Assembly: GCA_016617855.1 (NCBI GenBank)
Contig: JAECUM010003668.1
Coordinates: 100,756-164,755, forward strand
Source: Megalonaias nervosa
Taxonomy: Eukaryota; Mollusca; Bivalvia; Unionida; Unionidae
DNA: 64,000 bases
Direction: 5' to 3'
The notes below the pieces were generated by a model. It made no database searches, had not been told where the DNA came from, and saw nothing but the letters and a program-made list of their open reading frames with translations. This document shows positions 20,994-34,244 of the stretch, piece after piece. The position numbers and the translations under genes are program-made. Position 1 is the stretch's first letter. Each line of letters begins with the position of its first letter.

Positions 20994-21237
20994 AGCAGCA
21001 GAGAAGCTGACAACAACATGTGTGTGTACGGGTCGCAAACGAACACGTCTAAAATTTGAAAAAAATAGCGCAGGGTAACAAAAAAGCTAATTGGGTCTGT
21101 TTTCCCTTGTATGGGAATATTCTCGGTTAACGGTTTCGGTTTGAGATTATTGACCTTATTTTTCAGTCTTTGTAGAACCCTTATTTTTGCAAACAGAGCC
21201 CTCGAAAAAAGTTGTAGGGTTCAGCTTCTCTGCTGCT
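20994..21237 (-). repeat. Polinton right terminal inverted repeat
   Basis: 244 bp, inverted match to 5808-6051. It begins agcagcagagaagctga and ends with the exact inverse tcagcttctctgctgct, so this arm has a perfect 17-bp inverted pair at its own ends. Contains no gene. Confidence 0.95.
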
Positions 21238-21243
21238 GGTTTA
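21238..21243. repeat. Polinton target site duplication, right copy (ggttta)
   Basis: Same six bases as 5803-5808, directly after the right terminal inverted repeat. Confidence 0.85.
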
Positions 21244-24200
21244 GATAAGAGATTCCCAGCTTTTTTAAGCCTGAGTACCCCTTCTTAACTTGAAAATATT
21301 TTGCAGCCCCCAACCAACTAATAGTTATTCTTTTAGAACTATAATGAACTCAGTAACCATTATAAATTGGTTCACATTTTACTCATCACACCAACAAATA
21401 CATACATTTGAAAATTAGTAGTATATATGCAAGACATATTATTTAGTCAATCTATTGCAACCCTTTGGAATAACCCCTCCACCCCCAGGGGTCTGCTAGT
21501 CCTCAGGTTGGGAACTGCTGATTTAGGTGATGTTTACACAGCCACTTAAGGTGTTTTAGGTATTCATTAATTAAATTTGATTAGTTCTGAACCTTCTTGC
21601 GAATGTGTTTTTAGTTTGGATTTAACTATTGACACCTTATTGGCTATGTCATGTAGAGAAAATGGGAGCTAAGTGCCCTTTCTCATGACACACCAAGGCA
21701 GTGGAGCCGGACTGACCTGGGCAGGTATTGAACATGCACAGCCTTGGATTATAAGTCAGATGCATTACCATCTTGTTTCTCTGTAGCTGTTCCTGATAAG
21801 AATTTAATTGCAAATTTACATTGGGGAAAATATCACAATAAATTATCAGTGTATTGCTTAGAAAATGTTTTTTTTTTCTTCTGAGAAATGACTTGTAAAC
21901 TAATTTTGCAAAACAAGTGTAAGCTGATTAGTTGATTGCAGCTGAATGTATTTGCCGCATTCATGGCACCGCTTCTACATAGATAGCACATACAACAATA
22001 AATATATCATTAGTACTAATAAATGCAATTGGCATGTGTCACTTCCAGTTTCCAAGAATCACTACATCCAGATGTAAATATATGGACTTAGCAAAATGAG
22101 AAAATCAGAAATATATTCAATTTATTACAACTTGCAAGTTATTTTTTAATTTACCACTGCAGAGTTTCAAGAGCAATCCACAGACTCTTCAAAAGCTAAA
22201 ATTTAAGTGTTGTCTACGGGATGTAATTTTGAAAAGAAATAAGGCTGATCTACACCCAGATGTTACTGTGATGTCGTCACCTATCATATACTGTAATTGG
22301 CTTCAGACAGCTATCCAGTTTACTAGCTTGTGTTACAATGTGGAAGCCAGTTGATTCTTTTCACATTTGAATAGATGAGGGCTCATCATATTTATGATTA
22401 CATTGAAATCCAATTAAAGATAAAATTCAACAATAATTTCACTTTACAAGGCTTCTTAATTACCATTTATTTCATACAGTGCTGCTGCCATTAGGCATTT
22501 ACCAACATTTTCAATGAGTTACATCTTGTCAGATATTGTGTTATTTATTAATAAAATATTTTTGTTAAAGAAAAACCTACAGATGATTTCTTTTTAAAAT
22601 TTGCAATATTTCCTGATGATGATTCCAAATTTCCAGGCACTAACCACCATTATTAACAATAAAATGAGTGATATGTCCAGTTTCATTTTGCAATTTCAGT
22701 CACTTTTTTTTAATGCTGAGCAAATAGTAGCCTATTTTTGCCTCTTTCTGTAAGAAAAGAAAAGGGGATTGACAGTTGCCTGTGTAGTATAAAAAGGTTT
22801 TTGAGTTATCTGGGTGTGCTAGGATGACAAAGCAGTTTATATGGAACACCTGTTTTCAACATCTTCACTAGACTGGATGAGTCAATGCAGTCCAATTGGT
22901 AGGAATATTTCATGCTCGGTTAATATATTGTGTTGGCTGACTCCACAAGCAGTGTATGGCTTCCGTAATAACTAGGTGGAAACTTTTTGGGATCTTTTTT
23001 AGAGCAGTTGAGCCAATTTTGATCAAACTATGTAGAAACATTTGTTTGGACATGCTCTGTCATAATTATACTAGAAGTGGTCCCCTAACAGTAGTGTGGC
23101 TTCAGTTGCAACCATCAAGAAAACTTATTAACAACTTCTCCAGAATGTTTTAATCAATTTTGATGATACTTAACTGGAATCTTCTTAAGACTTACTTTAA
23201 CAAAACTGTGTCTAAGGTGGCCTATTGTATCAGGTAATGTGGCACAGTCATGTGTAATTGGAGTCTGAGATAGATCCATAAAGCCAGTAAAGACCTTGGG
23301 TCAGTCAAATTAGAGTCCAGTTAGTTACATAATACTTGCGATCTGCATGATTTATTTTATATTCTTCCACCTAAATGTCCAGTTGTTGTTGGGTCTTCAT
23401 TTTTTTGATAGGTTTGTTTATGCAGAAGAGCCTCATTAATCTGGACTCTCTTTATCTGAACACCTAATTCTCTGGAAAAATTTCAATGGAAATGCAATTT
23501 CTAAATGTTAGTTTGTTCCATTAATCCAGAAATCTGCGTTCCAGATCTGGAAATCCAAATCAGGGACCAAAATGTAATATTACTATAAAACTTGCCTTTA
23601 TATTCCAGAAATAATCTGTCTAAAAGTAAGAAAATTCAAAGAATCATATATTAGAATACAGTCAGTCAGATAACGCATATTCACCTACACAGATCTGGAG
23701 GTGTGTCAATTTATTTGTCTCTGATTGGCCAAATTCTAGTGGCATGTCAGTACTAGTGACACGTTAAAGTTTTAAATTGATCAGGTAACCGTATGTGTGG
23801 AAAAATAGCATGACTGTATTGTAATCAGAAATTGTATAAGCAATGTCTGTTTATTCTACACACTGACAGGGGTGTTTATAATTAATTAAACACTGGGTGG
23901 GGAGAAAAGTACATAAGCACCAGTATGATAGACTGGTACACAGAGTATAGTTTTTCAGTGTATAAAGCAATGCAGGTAACAAGAAGCCATTTAGTTTGAC
24001 TAAATAGGTGGAAAATGCTGTCAGAGATGAAGATAAAGATTAATCAGGAACAAAACTAATGTTTAAGATTATTGTTTTTAGTGAGAAATGTTGAAGGAGT
24101 TCAAAGTTCTGGAATGAGAGGAATGGATATAGCATTTATTCTCATTGGACCATCATTGTTGTGACTGTGTACATGTGTGCATTTCTCCTAAAGTCTATTT

Positions 24201-25429
24201 CTTCATAAGCCAATTAGTTATCCCTTCTTGTTTTCTTACACTTTCTCTTACCAAATTAAAATTAATGACTTAAGACCTTGAAAACACAAAAGTTCAGTTA
24301 TTTTTAGGAGATAAATGAATTTCATTTTGATTTTATAGCAGGTAACAGCAAATGTTGAAATTCTTTTATAAAATGGCCATTTTGAATGCCATTGTGGGTA
24401 ATTTTATAAATTGGCCATTTTGCAAGCCATTGTGGGTAATTTTATGCAAGTGATTGTGGATAAAACTGATACAGTGTTATAATTTTATGAGTTTACTCCA
24501 TTTAGTAATCAGAACATTGTACAAATGATAACCTATTCCTGGTCATACCCAAAATACCTAGAAGAAAATTACCTATAAATGACTTTTACGGAGGGCATCA
24601 ATTCGTACTGGAATTTCTATTGTGTAGGCTGCTATCTGCTAAAATTCTTACTTATAACTGAACTGAAAATTCATTTGCTTGCTCAGAATAATTGAAATCT
24701 CAGGTTGTCAAGGTTTGTATTTATTGCTTTAATTTGGTGTAGTTGTTTTATTTAGAAAACTGGAATGATATACCTATTCAACAATGTAAAGATAGACTTT
24801 AGTAACAACCAGTAGAATTGTACAGAAATTTGCTGTTTCTAGCAAATATGTTATCCATTCCAGATGAGTTGCCTAGATTCTAAAACACTGACAGTGGAAT
24901 TTCTTATAAGCATGTTCATGGGTTACCATTTCTGCCAGCTATATTGGAAATCTGTTGTCAGATTCTTTATGGAATTTTTTATATGATATTTTCTACTTGA
25001 ATTATATTCACTATGGTTTCCCAAGCAATGATGTGGCTTCTATAGCAACTAGGTGGAAAAACATTTTTTATTTCTTTTGATATGTCTCTTTGTTTATTTT
25101 TCTTAGGACAGGATGTCATTCTAATTCATTATTGTTATATATCATTGTGGAAGCTTTGCATAGTGATTAATTCAGCATCCTCATATCTCATCCACATCTT
25201 ATTGGAAGTATCACTCAGGATTGGGCTTGATGTGCAAGCCATTGTCTTCTTTCTTTTTAATATTTCTATCTGGTGCTAGATTATCCTTAATTTGTTGCAA
25301 ATATATTTTGAAAGGAATCAATAATTGAGAAGTGTTTAACAATATGTCTGTGGGATGTAAATCTCAGTAATGCATTGATAGCATGATTACTGGTGACATT
25401 ACTAATCACTAAGTTTGATATTTAAACAG
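21244..25429. other. Intron right of the Polinton, no gene seen
   Basis: Ordinary AT-rich intron sequence. A short direct duplication (ggccattttg...cattgtgggtaattttat, twice) lies at about 24373-24445. Two short open frames have no family features and are not called. Confidence 0.6.
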
Positions 25430-25528
25430 GCTGTTTCTATGGAGGATGATAACACATGCGTTAACCAGATCATCAGTAAGGAGGGCATCGGTGTCCAGGA
25501 TGGAGTCAGGAGAAAACTCTTGGTCGAG
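25430..25528 (+). CDS. Alpha-2-macroglobulin-like protein, exon c
   Basis: 33 codons, phase 0 to 0, acceptor tttaaacag and donor gtatga. It encodes AVSMEDDNTCVNQI and GVQDGVRRKLLVE, the strand and linker leading into the CUB/thioester region, with one conserved Cys. It follows exon b across an intron enlarged by the Polinton. Family match, phase and splice sites all agree. Confidence 0.85.
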
Positions 25529-26639
25529 GTATGAATAATAATAGACTATTGTCTGTGTGGAGAAATGGCTGGCTTGAGATCACATGGCTTAAAGTGGCTG
25601 AACTTGCAAGGTCATTTTATGTCTAATCAATGAAAACCAAATATTTATGAATACTTGGTCAATTACATTTTTAGCTCACCTCCCTCTTGGGCCAAATGTG
25701 CTATGGTATGGTCTTGTATTGTCTGTATTGTATCTGCCATTAATTGCTATATTTAACTTTTAAAACCACTCAACCACTTTCAACTAAACTTGGCAAGAAT
25801 GTTCCTGGCATCGAGGCCCATCAGGTTTATAAAAATGATGCTGATCTGCAACAAAATATGTCTGCCATAAAAAAAAATAAAAACATTTAAATTATCATTT
25901 CCCAAACACAGCCCAAAAGAATCTGACCAAATATGACAAAATGTTTCTGGCATGAAGGGTTGTTTTTGTCAGTGTTATGCAGATGAAGCTTATCTACCAT
26001 CAAATAAGGCCACCATTACTAAACCTCTAAAAACCTTTAAGTGACTTCTGTTGAAAAACTACTCAAAACAATTTGTCCAAATTTGACAGACAGGGTCTTC
26101 TAATTATTCAAGTGTTGGAGATTTGCCATAAATATGGTTTCCTTAATAGAAAATGTTTTAAATTGTTTTCAAAAGCTGTACAAGAGAATTTTACAAAATG
26201 TAACAGAAAATATCCTTACTTGTATGCCATCCAGATTATACCTATGATGGCAATCTGCAATAAATATGGCAATCATTACTCAGATTATAAGAGTATTTAA
26301 ACAACTTTAGTGTTAGAGAAAGACATTCCCCAGAATTTGACCAACATGGAAAGAGATCATTACAGCATTAAAGGCCTTTAGGCATGAAACAGATGGTGAT
26401 GATGATGATGTATCTAAATACAGAGAAACCTTCAAATGCTTGTTTTCTGCAGCATTGGGAAAAAATCTTTCCATCAAGCATGTTGCTGACCAGATTTCTA
26501 GGCAATCTGCTCTGGTACTTGGCTGTTTGGCAGGTATCAACCAGATAAATATCTCAAGCCCATATGGCTTATCTGTAGTGATATGTTTGTGCTATAATAA
26601 CTTGTTTATAGTGTTATTTCTTGTGCTATTACAGCTCGC

Positions 26640-26800
26640 TTGCAGTGACTGTAGTAGTGGCATTTTTATACTGCAATAGTTTGTTTGTAGGGATGTTTCT
26701 TTTGCTGTAATAGCCTGTTTATCTTTACATTCCTTAGCACTAGAAGCTTGTTTGCAGCAGATATAATGACATTTCTTGTGTTATTATAGCTTGTTTGCCA
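26640..26800. repeat. 50-bp minisatellite, left fragment
   Basis: Copies of tttcttgtgttattatagcttgtttg-type units, the same family as 28195-28700. About 1.4 kb of unrelated AT-rich sequence separates the two blocks. Confidence 0.7.
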
Positions 26801-28194
26801 TGACTATACCATATTTCATGTAATTTTTTGTACATGAAAAAATAATTATTAATTTCAGTGTACGAAAAATTATATGTAAAATAAATAATTATCATTTTGT
26901 GGTGCTGACCGTGTACGAAAGTTAAAGGGATCATACCTGAACAAGTTCTACGGAACACACGCTACTCGACAACCTAACGGTACAAATGTACAAAGTAAAC
27001 ATTTATTTTCTATCTCATTTGTTCTCAACTCAAGAATCTAATTACAATAAAAATAAAAGTACTCAAAAAGATTTTTGTTGTTATTAGTGAACGAGAGAGA
27101 GAGACAGAGAGGATTATGTCTCAATAGGCAAGCTCGTCTGCATTTAGAGCATATGTAGCTGTTATGTTGTGTAATGTTGGCAAAATGATTAAGATGGTTT
27201 GAACATGTATAAGTTATAGGTATTATTTATTGGTAAATTGTACTCAACGATGAGTCCACATTGTCAAGAAATTAAGTACAATTTGTATTTTTACAGGAAC
27301 AATAATCTGATTATGAAATTGCAATAAAAAATAAAGAACTTTAAATCACATTTTAGTTAATGCACTTGAACGCGTGTGCGTGCGTGCGTGTGTGTACGAG
27401 AGAGAAGATGAAACAAAATTTTGTCAGTGTGCAAGGCCGTATTTATTCAGGGTGGTTTTTATTCGTATCTTTTGCAAAGAGAAAAAAGACTATTTTCAGT
27501 CACATGACGATTGTGATAATCCTTGTATTATGAACCTACTATATTCCATTATTAATAAACACCGCTAAATCAACAATTCATTCTTCTTTTAATTATGATG
27601 TACATTGTCACAACAGCAACATGGCTGTGTAGTGTTATTTACACGGTAATTAAACATGCTTAATGCTCTGGTTATTCCAGTTGAAAACAGATTGAAAGCA
27701 AGAATTGACAGAAGAGGTCAAATCAGCAAGGCTGCCAGTAGGGAAATAAGGATGTCTTTAGGGAAATGAAAATTTGTCAATGTGCTATTGAAGCCATTGT
27801 CCATACAGCAGATGTTATAAGGACAGGCGATCATACGCATTACTTGTTATTCAAACTCGCCAATAAAGATAATAGTGGGGTATATCATAGAGTAGATTTG
27901 CAATAAAATGTTGATTATATCCAAGTCAAAACATAACAAGCACTTAAAAAGTAGTATATGTATATATATGAATCGATTTAACAGAGTCCATGACTTTAAA
28001 ACATTACGATGGAAAATGACATGGTTTTTATATTTTATGTTTGTATGACTATGATGAAACAATAAGACTAGTTGACCAATGGTCTGTGGTATTCACTTTA
28101 CCATATACTGAGATGTAATTTTTGTTGGATAAGAAAACATCAAAGGGCTTCCGAACTCGGTTTGAAATGCATATGGTGTTTTGTTATGGTGATG

Positions 28195-28700
28195 GACATA
28201 ATAACATTTCTTGTGCTGTTTTAGCTTGTTTGAAGTGACTATAGCAACATTTCTTGTATTGTTGTAGTTTGTTTGCAGTGACTATAGTGACATTTCTTGT
28301 GTTATTGTAGTTTGTTTGAAGTGACTATAGTGGCATTTCTTGTGTTATTATAGTTTGCTTGTAGTGACTATAGTTACATTTCTTGTGTTATTATAGCTTG
28401 TTTGCAGTGACTATAGTGACATTTCTTGTGTTATTATAGCTTGTTTGCAGTGACTATAGCAACATTTCTTGTGTTATTATAGCTTGTTTACAGTGACTAT
28501 AGCAACATTTCTTGTGTTGTTATAGCTTGTTTACAGTGACTATAGCAACATTCCTTGTGTTATTATAGTTTGTTTGCAGTGACTATAGTGACATTTCTTG
28601 TCTGTAGTGACTATAGTGATGTTTCTTCTGCTATAACAGCTTGCTTGTAATGACTATATTAGTGACAGTTTTAATGTTGTGATAGCTTGTTTGTAGAGAC
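28195..28700. repeat. 50-bp minisatellite, about 10 copies
   Basis: Unit agtgactatagtgacatttc plus ttgtgttattatagcttgtttgc. Copies differ mainly at single bases; the last units are more diverged. Confidence 0.9.
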
Positions 28701-28934
28701 ATTTCTTTTGCTGTAATGACATTCCTTTGCTGTAATATGTGAGTTCATCCATCGAGTCATTGAGGACCACTTTAGTTATCTAGTGTTATTGCGGGAATGA
28801 ATGGTCTGTGGGTGCACAGATAGATGAAAAGGCTGTTCACCAGGTTTAGTGGGTTTTAATTCAGTATTCATTTTAATGGCTGTAGTGTTGGTTTTGATGT
28901 AAATGTGAGTAGTTATTAAATAGAAGCAAGTGTT

Positions 28935-29080
28935 TACCATATAAGGAATATGAATTTACCATAAAAGGAATATGAATTTACCATATAAGGAATATGAATT
29001 TACCATAAAAGGAATTTACCATATAAGGAATATGAATTCACCATATAAGGAATATGAATTTACATATAAGGAATATAAAT
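28935..29080. repeat. 22-bp minisatellite
   Basis: Repeats of ccatataaggaatatgaattta with one shorter variant. It lies directly before a second array. Confidence 0.9.
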
Positions 29081-29129
29081 TTAATGAATGGGAACTTAAC
29101 CAAAGTCAGTATGGCCACATGTTGTATAT

Positions 29130-29440
29130 TATCAACAACATTGAACTAACTAGGTTGTATATTAACAACAACATTGAACTAACTGGGTTGTATATTAGCA
29201 ACAATGTTGAACTAACTGGGTTGTATATTAGCAACATTGAACTAACTGGGTTGTATATTAGCAACAATGTTGAACTAACTGGGTTGTATATTAGCAACAT
29301 TGAACTAACTGGGTTGTATATTAGCAACATTGAGCTAACTGGGTTGTATATTAGAAACACTGAACTAACTGGATTGTATATTAGCAACAATGTTGAAGTA
29401 ACTTGGTTGTATATTAGCAACAACATCAAATTAAGTGGTT
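29130..29440. repeat. 30/33-bp minisatellite, about 10 copies
   Basis: Units of gttgtatattagcaacattg plus aactaactgg, alternating 30 and 33 bp. Both lengths are multiples of three, so long open frames arise on both strands; they are not genes. Confidence 0.92.
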
Positions 29441-31036
29441 TGATATGTAATGCTTCTGCTGGTGTTTAAACTTTGCCCTGGAAAGCAATACAAAAATCTT
29501 CTTTGGAAGTTCATGCACAATACCTTCACCATCACATTTTTTTCTCTCTTGCTCTGAATGTTAAGCTAGACTAAAGCAATACCATGTTATTTTTCTTATA
29601 TGTAGCATTAGTAAACTCCCATTTGTTGCTCTGTTAGTGGATAGAATTTTTAAAAACTTTCTTAAATGTTTTTGAGTCTGCATAAAGCAGAGAGTGAGGC
29701 GAAGTCATGAATTATTCTAAGAATTTGGTTGCCTTTAGACTCTGCAGTATTTTGTGTCAATGCATTTTTGCCATTCCATCTACTCATCAGTTTTATGCTA
29801 CATTGACATGAAATTGCATCCATTCGTTATTTTTGTGGTTATCTATCATTTTTAGTTCACCTACATGTTAGTCTGAGTGAGATTATGGTGTGGTCCTTCG
29901 TCCATCATTCATTGTGTGGTTGTCAGAAAAACATTTGTTATTTACAATTTCTCAAAAAGCATGTAACCAATTTCCACATGATTTTAAATTTTTTATGGTG
30001 GACTAGTATCATATGATACCATAAAATATGGCTGCCTTACGAAATATAGAAACAAATAAAAACACTTTAAATGACTTCTGAGAAACTTAAAAGCAGAATT
30101 TGACCAAATTTGACAGCATTCTGGTGTTAAGGGCTTTAGAATTTATACAAATGTTGCCAGTGTGTCATTAGAAATGTCTGCCATTACTAAAATTAGAAAA
30201 TTCTTTAAATAATTTCTTCTTAAAAATCACCCAACATAATTTGACAAAATTTTACAAAAAGTATTCTGACAGGAAGGACTTTCAGATTTATATAAATGAT
30301 ACCAATTTACAATCAAATGTGACTGCTGTTGCTACAGTAGAAAAACCCTTGATAACATCTACCAAAATGCTAAACAGAACTGGACCAGCTTTAACCAAAA
30401 GTGTCCTTTGCTTTGGACCTTTCAGTATTGGACAAATGATGTTAATGTGCCAACTAATATTGATGAAGATACAAAATCTAGAGAAATGTTGAAATGGTTG
30501 ATTTATGAAATAAACAATTAATAGAATAGAAAGAAATTTTAACAGAAAGCTTCCAGCTTACCCAGACTTCTTGGCCATTTGTTATTGCATTTGTCTGTCA
30601 GGCAAAAGTGAGCAAGATGAGTGATCTCATGCTACTTGGGCCTCTTGTTTATGGTTTTACAGAAAATTACATTTTTGTTGGCACTTAAATTTATGGCATT
30701 AGCAGGATGTCTTTATTTTCTTCATAGTAAATCTTTCTTCATTTGGTCTTTAAATTCCTGCTTTGTATAATCAGAAAAGCACAGATAAATTGGTACCCTT
30801 TGAATCAAAGTGGATTCAGAGAGCCCTTTTTGGGAAGCGTTAAAGTCAGCAGAAACTCTGATTATGAGGATACTGACGTGTTACAATGTTAATATAATCC
30901 TTTTTGCTAATTTTAAATTCAATAATATGGTCTGACCAGAAATGAATGAATAAATGAAGTTTGTATGCTAGGCTTTACAGTTGAAAAACTTTTTATCATA
31001 TTTTTGATCATGACAATTGGTTAATATTTTTTTCAG

Positions 31037-31088
31037 CCTGAAGGAATTCCACAAGAATACACAAAGAGTTTCTACCTGTGTCCTGAAG
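31037..31088 (+). CDS. Alpha-2-macroglobulin-like protein, exon d
   Basis: Short exon of 52 bp, acceptor tttttttcag, donor gtgggt. It encodes PEGIPQEYTKSFYLCPEG across the junction, a strongly conserved block of the family just before the thioester domain. It ends in phase 1, matching the start of exon e. Very short but unmistakable. Confidence 0.88.
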
Positions 31089-32881
31089 GTGGGTACCCTT
31101 GCAGTTTGTATAAGCATTTATTACTGTATATAATCACTTATAAGTTGAGTCCAACTGCAGACACACAGACCTGGATTGACCATCACATAATGTACTGGCA
31201 GATCACGGTTGGTATTACTGATTATTCCTAACAAAACTGCATAGACCCAGATGTACCAGCATATTATGAGTTGGCAGATTTGAGTCATTGTAGTTTTGGA
31301 CTTGACTTGTTAGCATATATATAATGATACATTCTTTGTTTTTCTTTTATAAATGCTTTGTGCATGTTTATAATATTATAATTGCAGTTGCAGTTGATAA
31401 ATTAAGTGAAGATTTCCATTGGTCAGAACATAATCATGTGATCAGACCCATTTGTATTTATTTATGTTTAAACTGTATGGAGAACTATTTTATACTAACT
31501 TCTTTAAATAGAATCACATGCAGAGTGATTAACATAAACACTGAACTGGAAGGCATACACACTGCATGCCTTTTAAACAAAATTAAAATGATGGGTTTAT
31601 ATTTTATTTAGAAAATTGAATAAATTGATTTGACAGAATCAGATAAAACATCTTTGCTGTATCTTTTAATATAAATAGTTCATTCTTTGGCTAGATTTGA
31701 AAAAAAGCTGGGAAACTCAAAATCTGCCAAGAACATTGGGGCAACAGCACTTTTACTGCAGCTCATTACAGATGAATTTAAAACTGTAGGTAAATGGATA
31801 TAGGGATTGGGAGGAGGGGGTTCAAAGACTGACATTATAACAATTGGATTCACAGTCCTACAGTGTAAGATGCTGATCTTGATAGTTACGATGTGGGGAT
31901 GGGTGGGAGATATGCCTCACCCCCTATCATAACTGTCTGTGTCAATGTCTTGCACTGTTTGACTAGTGGACCCCCATCACTGTAACCATTTACCAATAGT
32001 CTTAATTTCATGTATAAGTAGCACCTGTAGGTAGCCTAAACTAATAATCAAAAGGAAAATAGAATTAACATGCAAAAATTGGTTACTCACTTATCTGGAC
32101 AATAATGATTCGGCCAGGTTACAATGAACTCATGATAGTATCAAATCCAAGAGTCATTCGTATGTCAAACAAAACAACACATCCTTTCCTTTGAATATTG
32201 AACCTCTACCATGCATTTTGTTTGTGTTTAATTTTTAAGCATGTTATTTTGTTTTTATCACATGTCAGTATTTCTGCTTAAACATGATGATCAACTAAAT
32301 CAAAAGCCTTCCTGAAGTCTTAAAATAATACACCTGTTAGATTCCCCATACCTATTTCCTGCAGTCAACAATATGTGAATGACCCTTGCAAAAACCTACT
32401 GTTCTTTGTGAAAGAGTGAGACTTTATTGAAAAGATTACATAATGGTGAAACCACTTATACATTTATTATATACAAAATTCATACCAGCTTTTTCTTCTG
32501 ATAAAAATACAACTGTGAACTAAAACAGACAATATTAAATCCGATAGTATTTTGCACTGTGAAATTTGACAGTAAAAATTGGGAAAAAAATTCTAAAGCA
32601 GAAATGATGCAGAGATAGAGGTATATGACATAAAATTCTTTGTCACCATGTACCATACCATAAATATATTTGTAAACATGAACATAACATAAACAGCTTT
32701 TCTTCTGTTGTTAATACTCATCTAATGTAGCTGTGAAAATAGATATTCCAAGAAATTTATCACAACTTTTAAGATTCTGTTTAGCTGTAATTTAGAGCAG
32801 TTCCCCCAGATTATTGCACAATAGATGACAGTAGGTAAAATACAGCACTTGTGTCATGAGGTAAATACATGTATTTAATAA

Positions 32882-32930
32882 AGAGTGTGTGTGTATGTGT
32901 GTGTGTGTGGGTGTGTGTGTGTGTGTGTGA
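32882..32930. repeat. TG dinucleotide microsatellite
   Basis: About 45 bp of gt repeats with a few ta and gg interruptions. Confidence 0.95.
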
Positions 32931-33772
32931 TTTAGATTTTTAGCATAGCTTTAACAATTTTTCAGTCATATCGCTACAATGTCTGCAGTGTGACAGTTTA
33001 TAGTGATGTTTAGCATTGGGGCATCATGCCGCAGACATGTAGCATGATGTCCCACCCAGTCACATTATCCTGACACCAGGCCGACCAGTCCTAACACTAA
33101 CCTCTTAATGCCGAGTGCCAAGAGAGGCAGCTGTTAGTACCATTTTTAAAGTCTTTGGTATTTTGGCAAATACGGATTTGCACAAATAATCAGTGCGTGT
33201 TTTATTCAATATCTTTAACAATATATGCATCCAGTAGTCTTTCTGATTGTACAGTTTTAATTGGGGTATTATTTACACATAGCTTAATCTCTGTATTTTC
33301 TGATCCTACATTTTTAATTGGGGTATTATTTGCCTGAAGCTCTGTATTTTTTTTTCAGTATGCTACTTGCTGTTGAGAGTCAATCAACATACAGTTGGTT
33401 TTGCTTTCATTAACTATAATTTTGTGATACCAGTCATTTGCATTGTTAAAGTCATCAGTTTTATCTGGATTTTGTCAGGAATTTAATCATGGACATGTGG
33501 AGTAGTATCATCTACAGACTGATCTGACTGAGCATGCTTGAGTTGCATCCAAAGACAGATCATTTTTAAATATGAGAAATAATAGTGCCTTTAAAATGAA
33601 GCTTTTGTGGTACACCTGAATTAATGGGTTAAGACTCTGAAATAATGTTCCTGATGCAGACATGCTCCTACCTTTTTACTTTCATTATATTTAAACCTAT
33701 TTATTGCTTAAAAGGAAATTTTATATTCTTTAGCTTAGATTGGAGTATTTAGTGATTTTCCAAATCTAAGGC

Positions 33773-34120
33773 CTTTTTAAAGTCCAAAACAAAGGGCATT
33801 TTAAGGTCCAAATCAAAGGCCTTTTTAAAGTCCAAAACAAAGGGCATTTTAAGGTCCAAATCAAAGGCCTTTTTAAAGTCCAAAACAAAGGGCATTTTAA
33901 GGTCCAAATCAAAGGCCTTTTTAAAGTCCAAAAACAAAGGGCATTTTAAGGTCCAAATCAAAGGCCTTTTTAAAGTCCAAAACAAAGGGCATTTTAAGGT
34001 CCAAATCAAAGGCCTTTTTAAAGTCCAAAACAAAGGGCATTTTAAGGTCCAAATCAAAGGCCTTTTTAAAGTCCAAAACAAAGGGCATTTTAAGGTCCAA
34101 ATCAAAGGCCTTTTTAAAGT
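33773..34120. repeat. 48-bp minisatellite, about 7 copies
   Basis: Unit aaggcctttttaaagtccaa aacaaagggc attttaaggtccaaatca. One copy has an extra a, which shifts the minus-strand open frames. Copies are almost identical, suggesting recent expansion. Confidence 0.95.
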
Positions 34121-34244
34121 TCAAGAAGAGTGTTCCCATTTCCGTTATCGACATCAAACATTTTTTAGTAATTTTTTTCAGTGTATTAACACATGAGTGT
34201 GTAGCATAAAGCCTGATTGACAGTGTGCATAAAGATTAAGTGAT

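Larger units (their letters stand above)
5808..21237. mobile_element. Polinton/Maverick DNA transposon, 15.4 kb
   Basis: Seen directly: matching 244-bp terminal inverted repeats (5808-6051 and 20994-21237), a ggttta flanking duplication, and inside it packaging ATPase, DDE integrase, protein-primed-type DNA polymerase, adenain-like protease and a major capsid-like protein. This gene set defines Polintons, self-synthesising transposons that also encode a virion. It lies inside an intron of the alpha-2-macroglobulin-like gene. Most genes contain frameshifts or stop codons, so this copy is probably non-autonomous now. Integrase and polymerase meet tail to tail; structural genes occupy the right 7 kb on the minus strand. 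Confidence 0.95.
25529..31036. other. Intron rich in tandem and interspersed repeats
   Basis: No gene supported. It contains degenerate interspersed repeats with phrases like aatttgacaaaattt and aatatggc (about 25700-26330 and 29930-30300), a 50-bp array split in two (26640-26800, 28195-28700), and two further arrays (28935-29080, 29130-29440). Confidence 0.65.

Noticed and set aside
29106..29469. Overlapping open frames of 107 and 165 codons on opposite strands
   Set aside because: Produced by a 30/33-bp array.
33749..34157. Minus-strand open frames of 78 and 118 codons
   Set aside because: Produced by the 48-bp array; the frame changes where one unit has an extra base.
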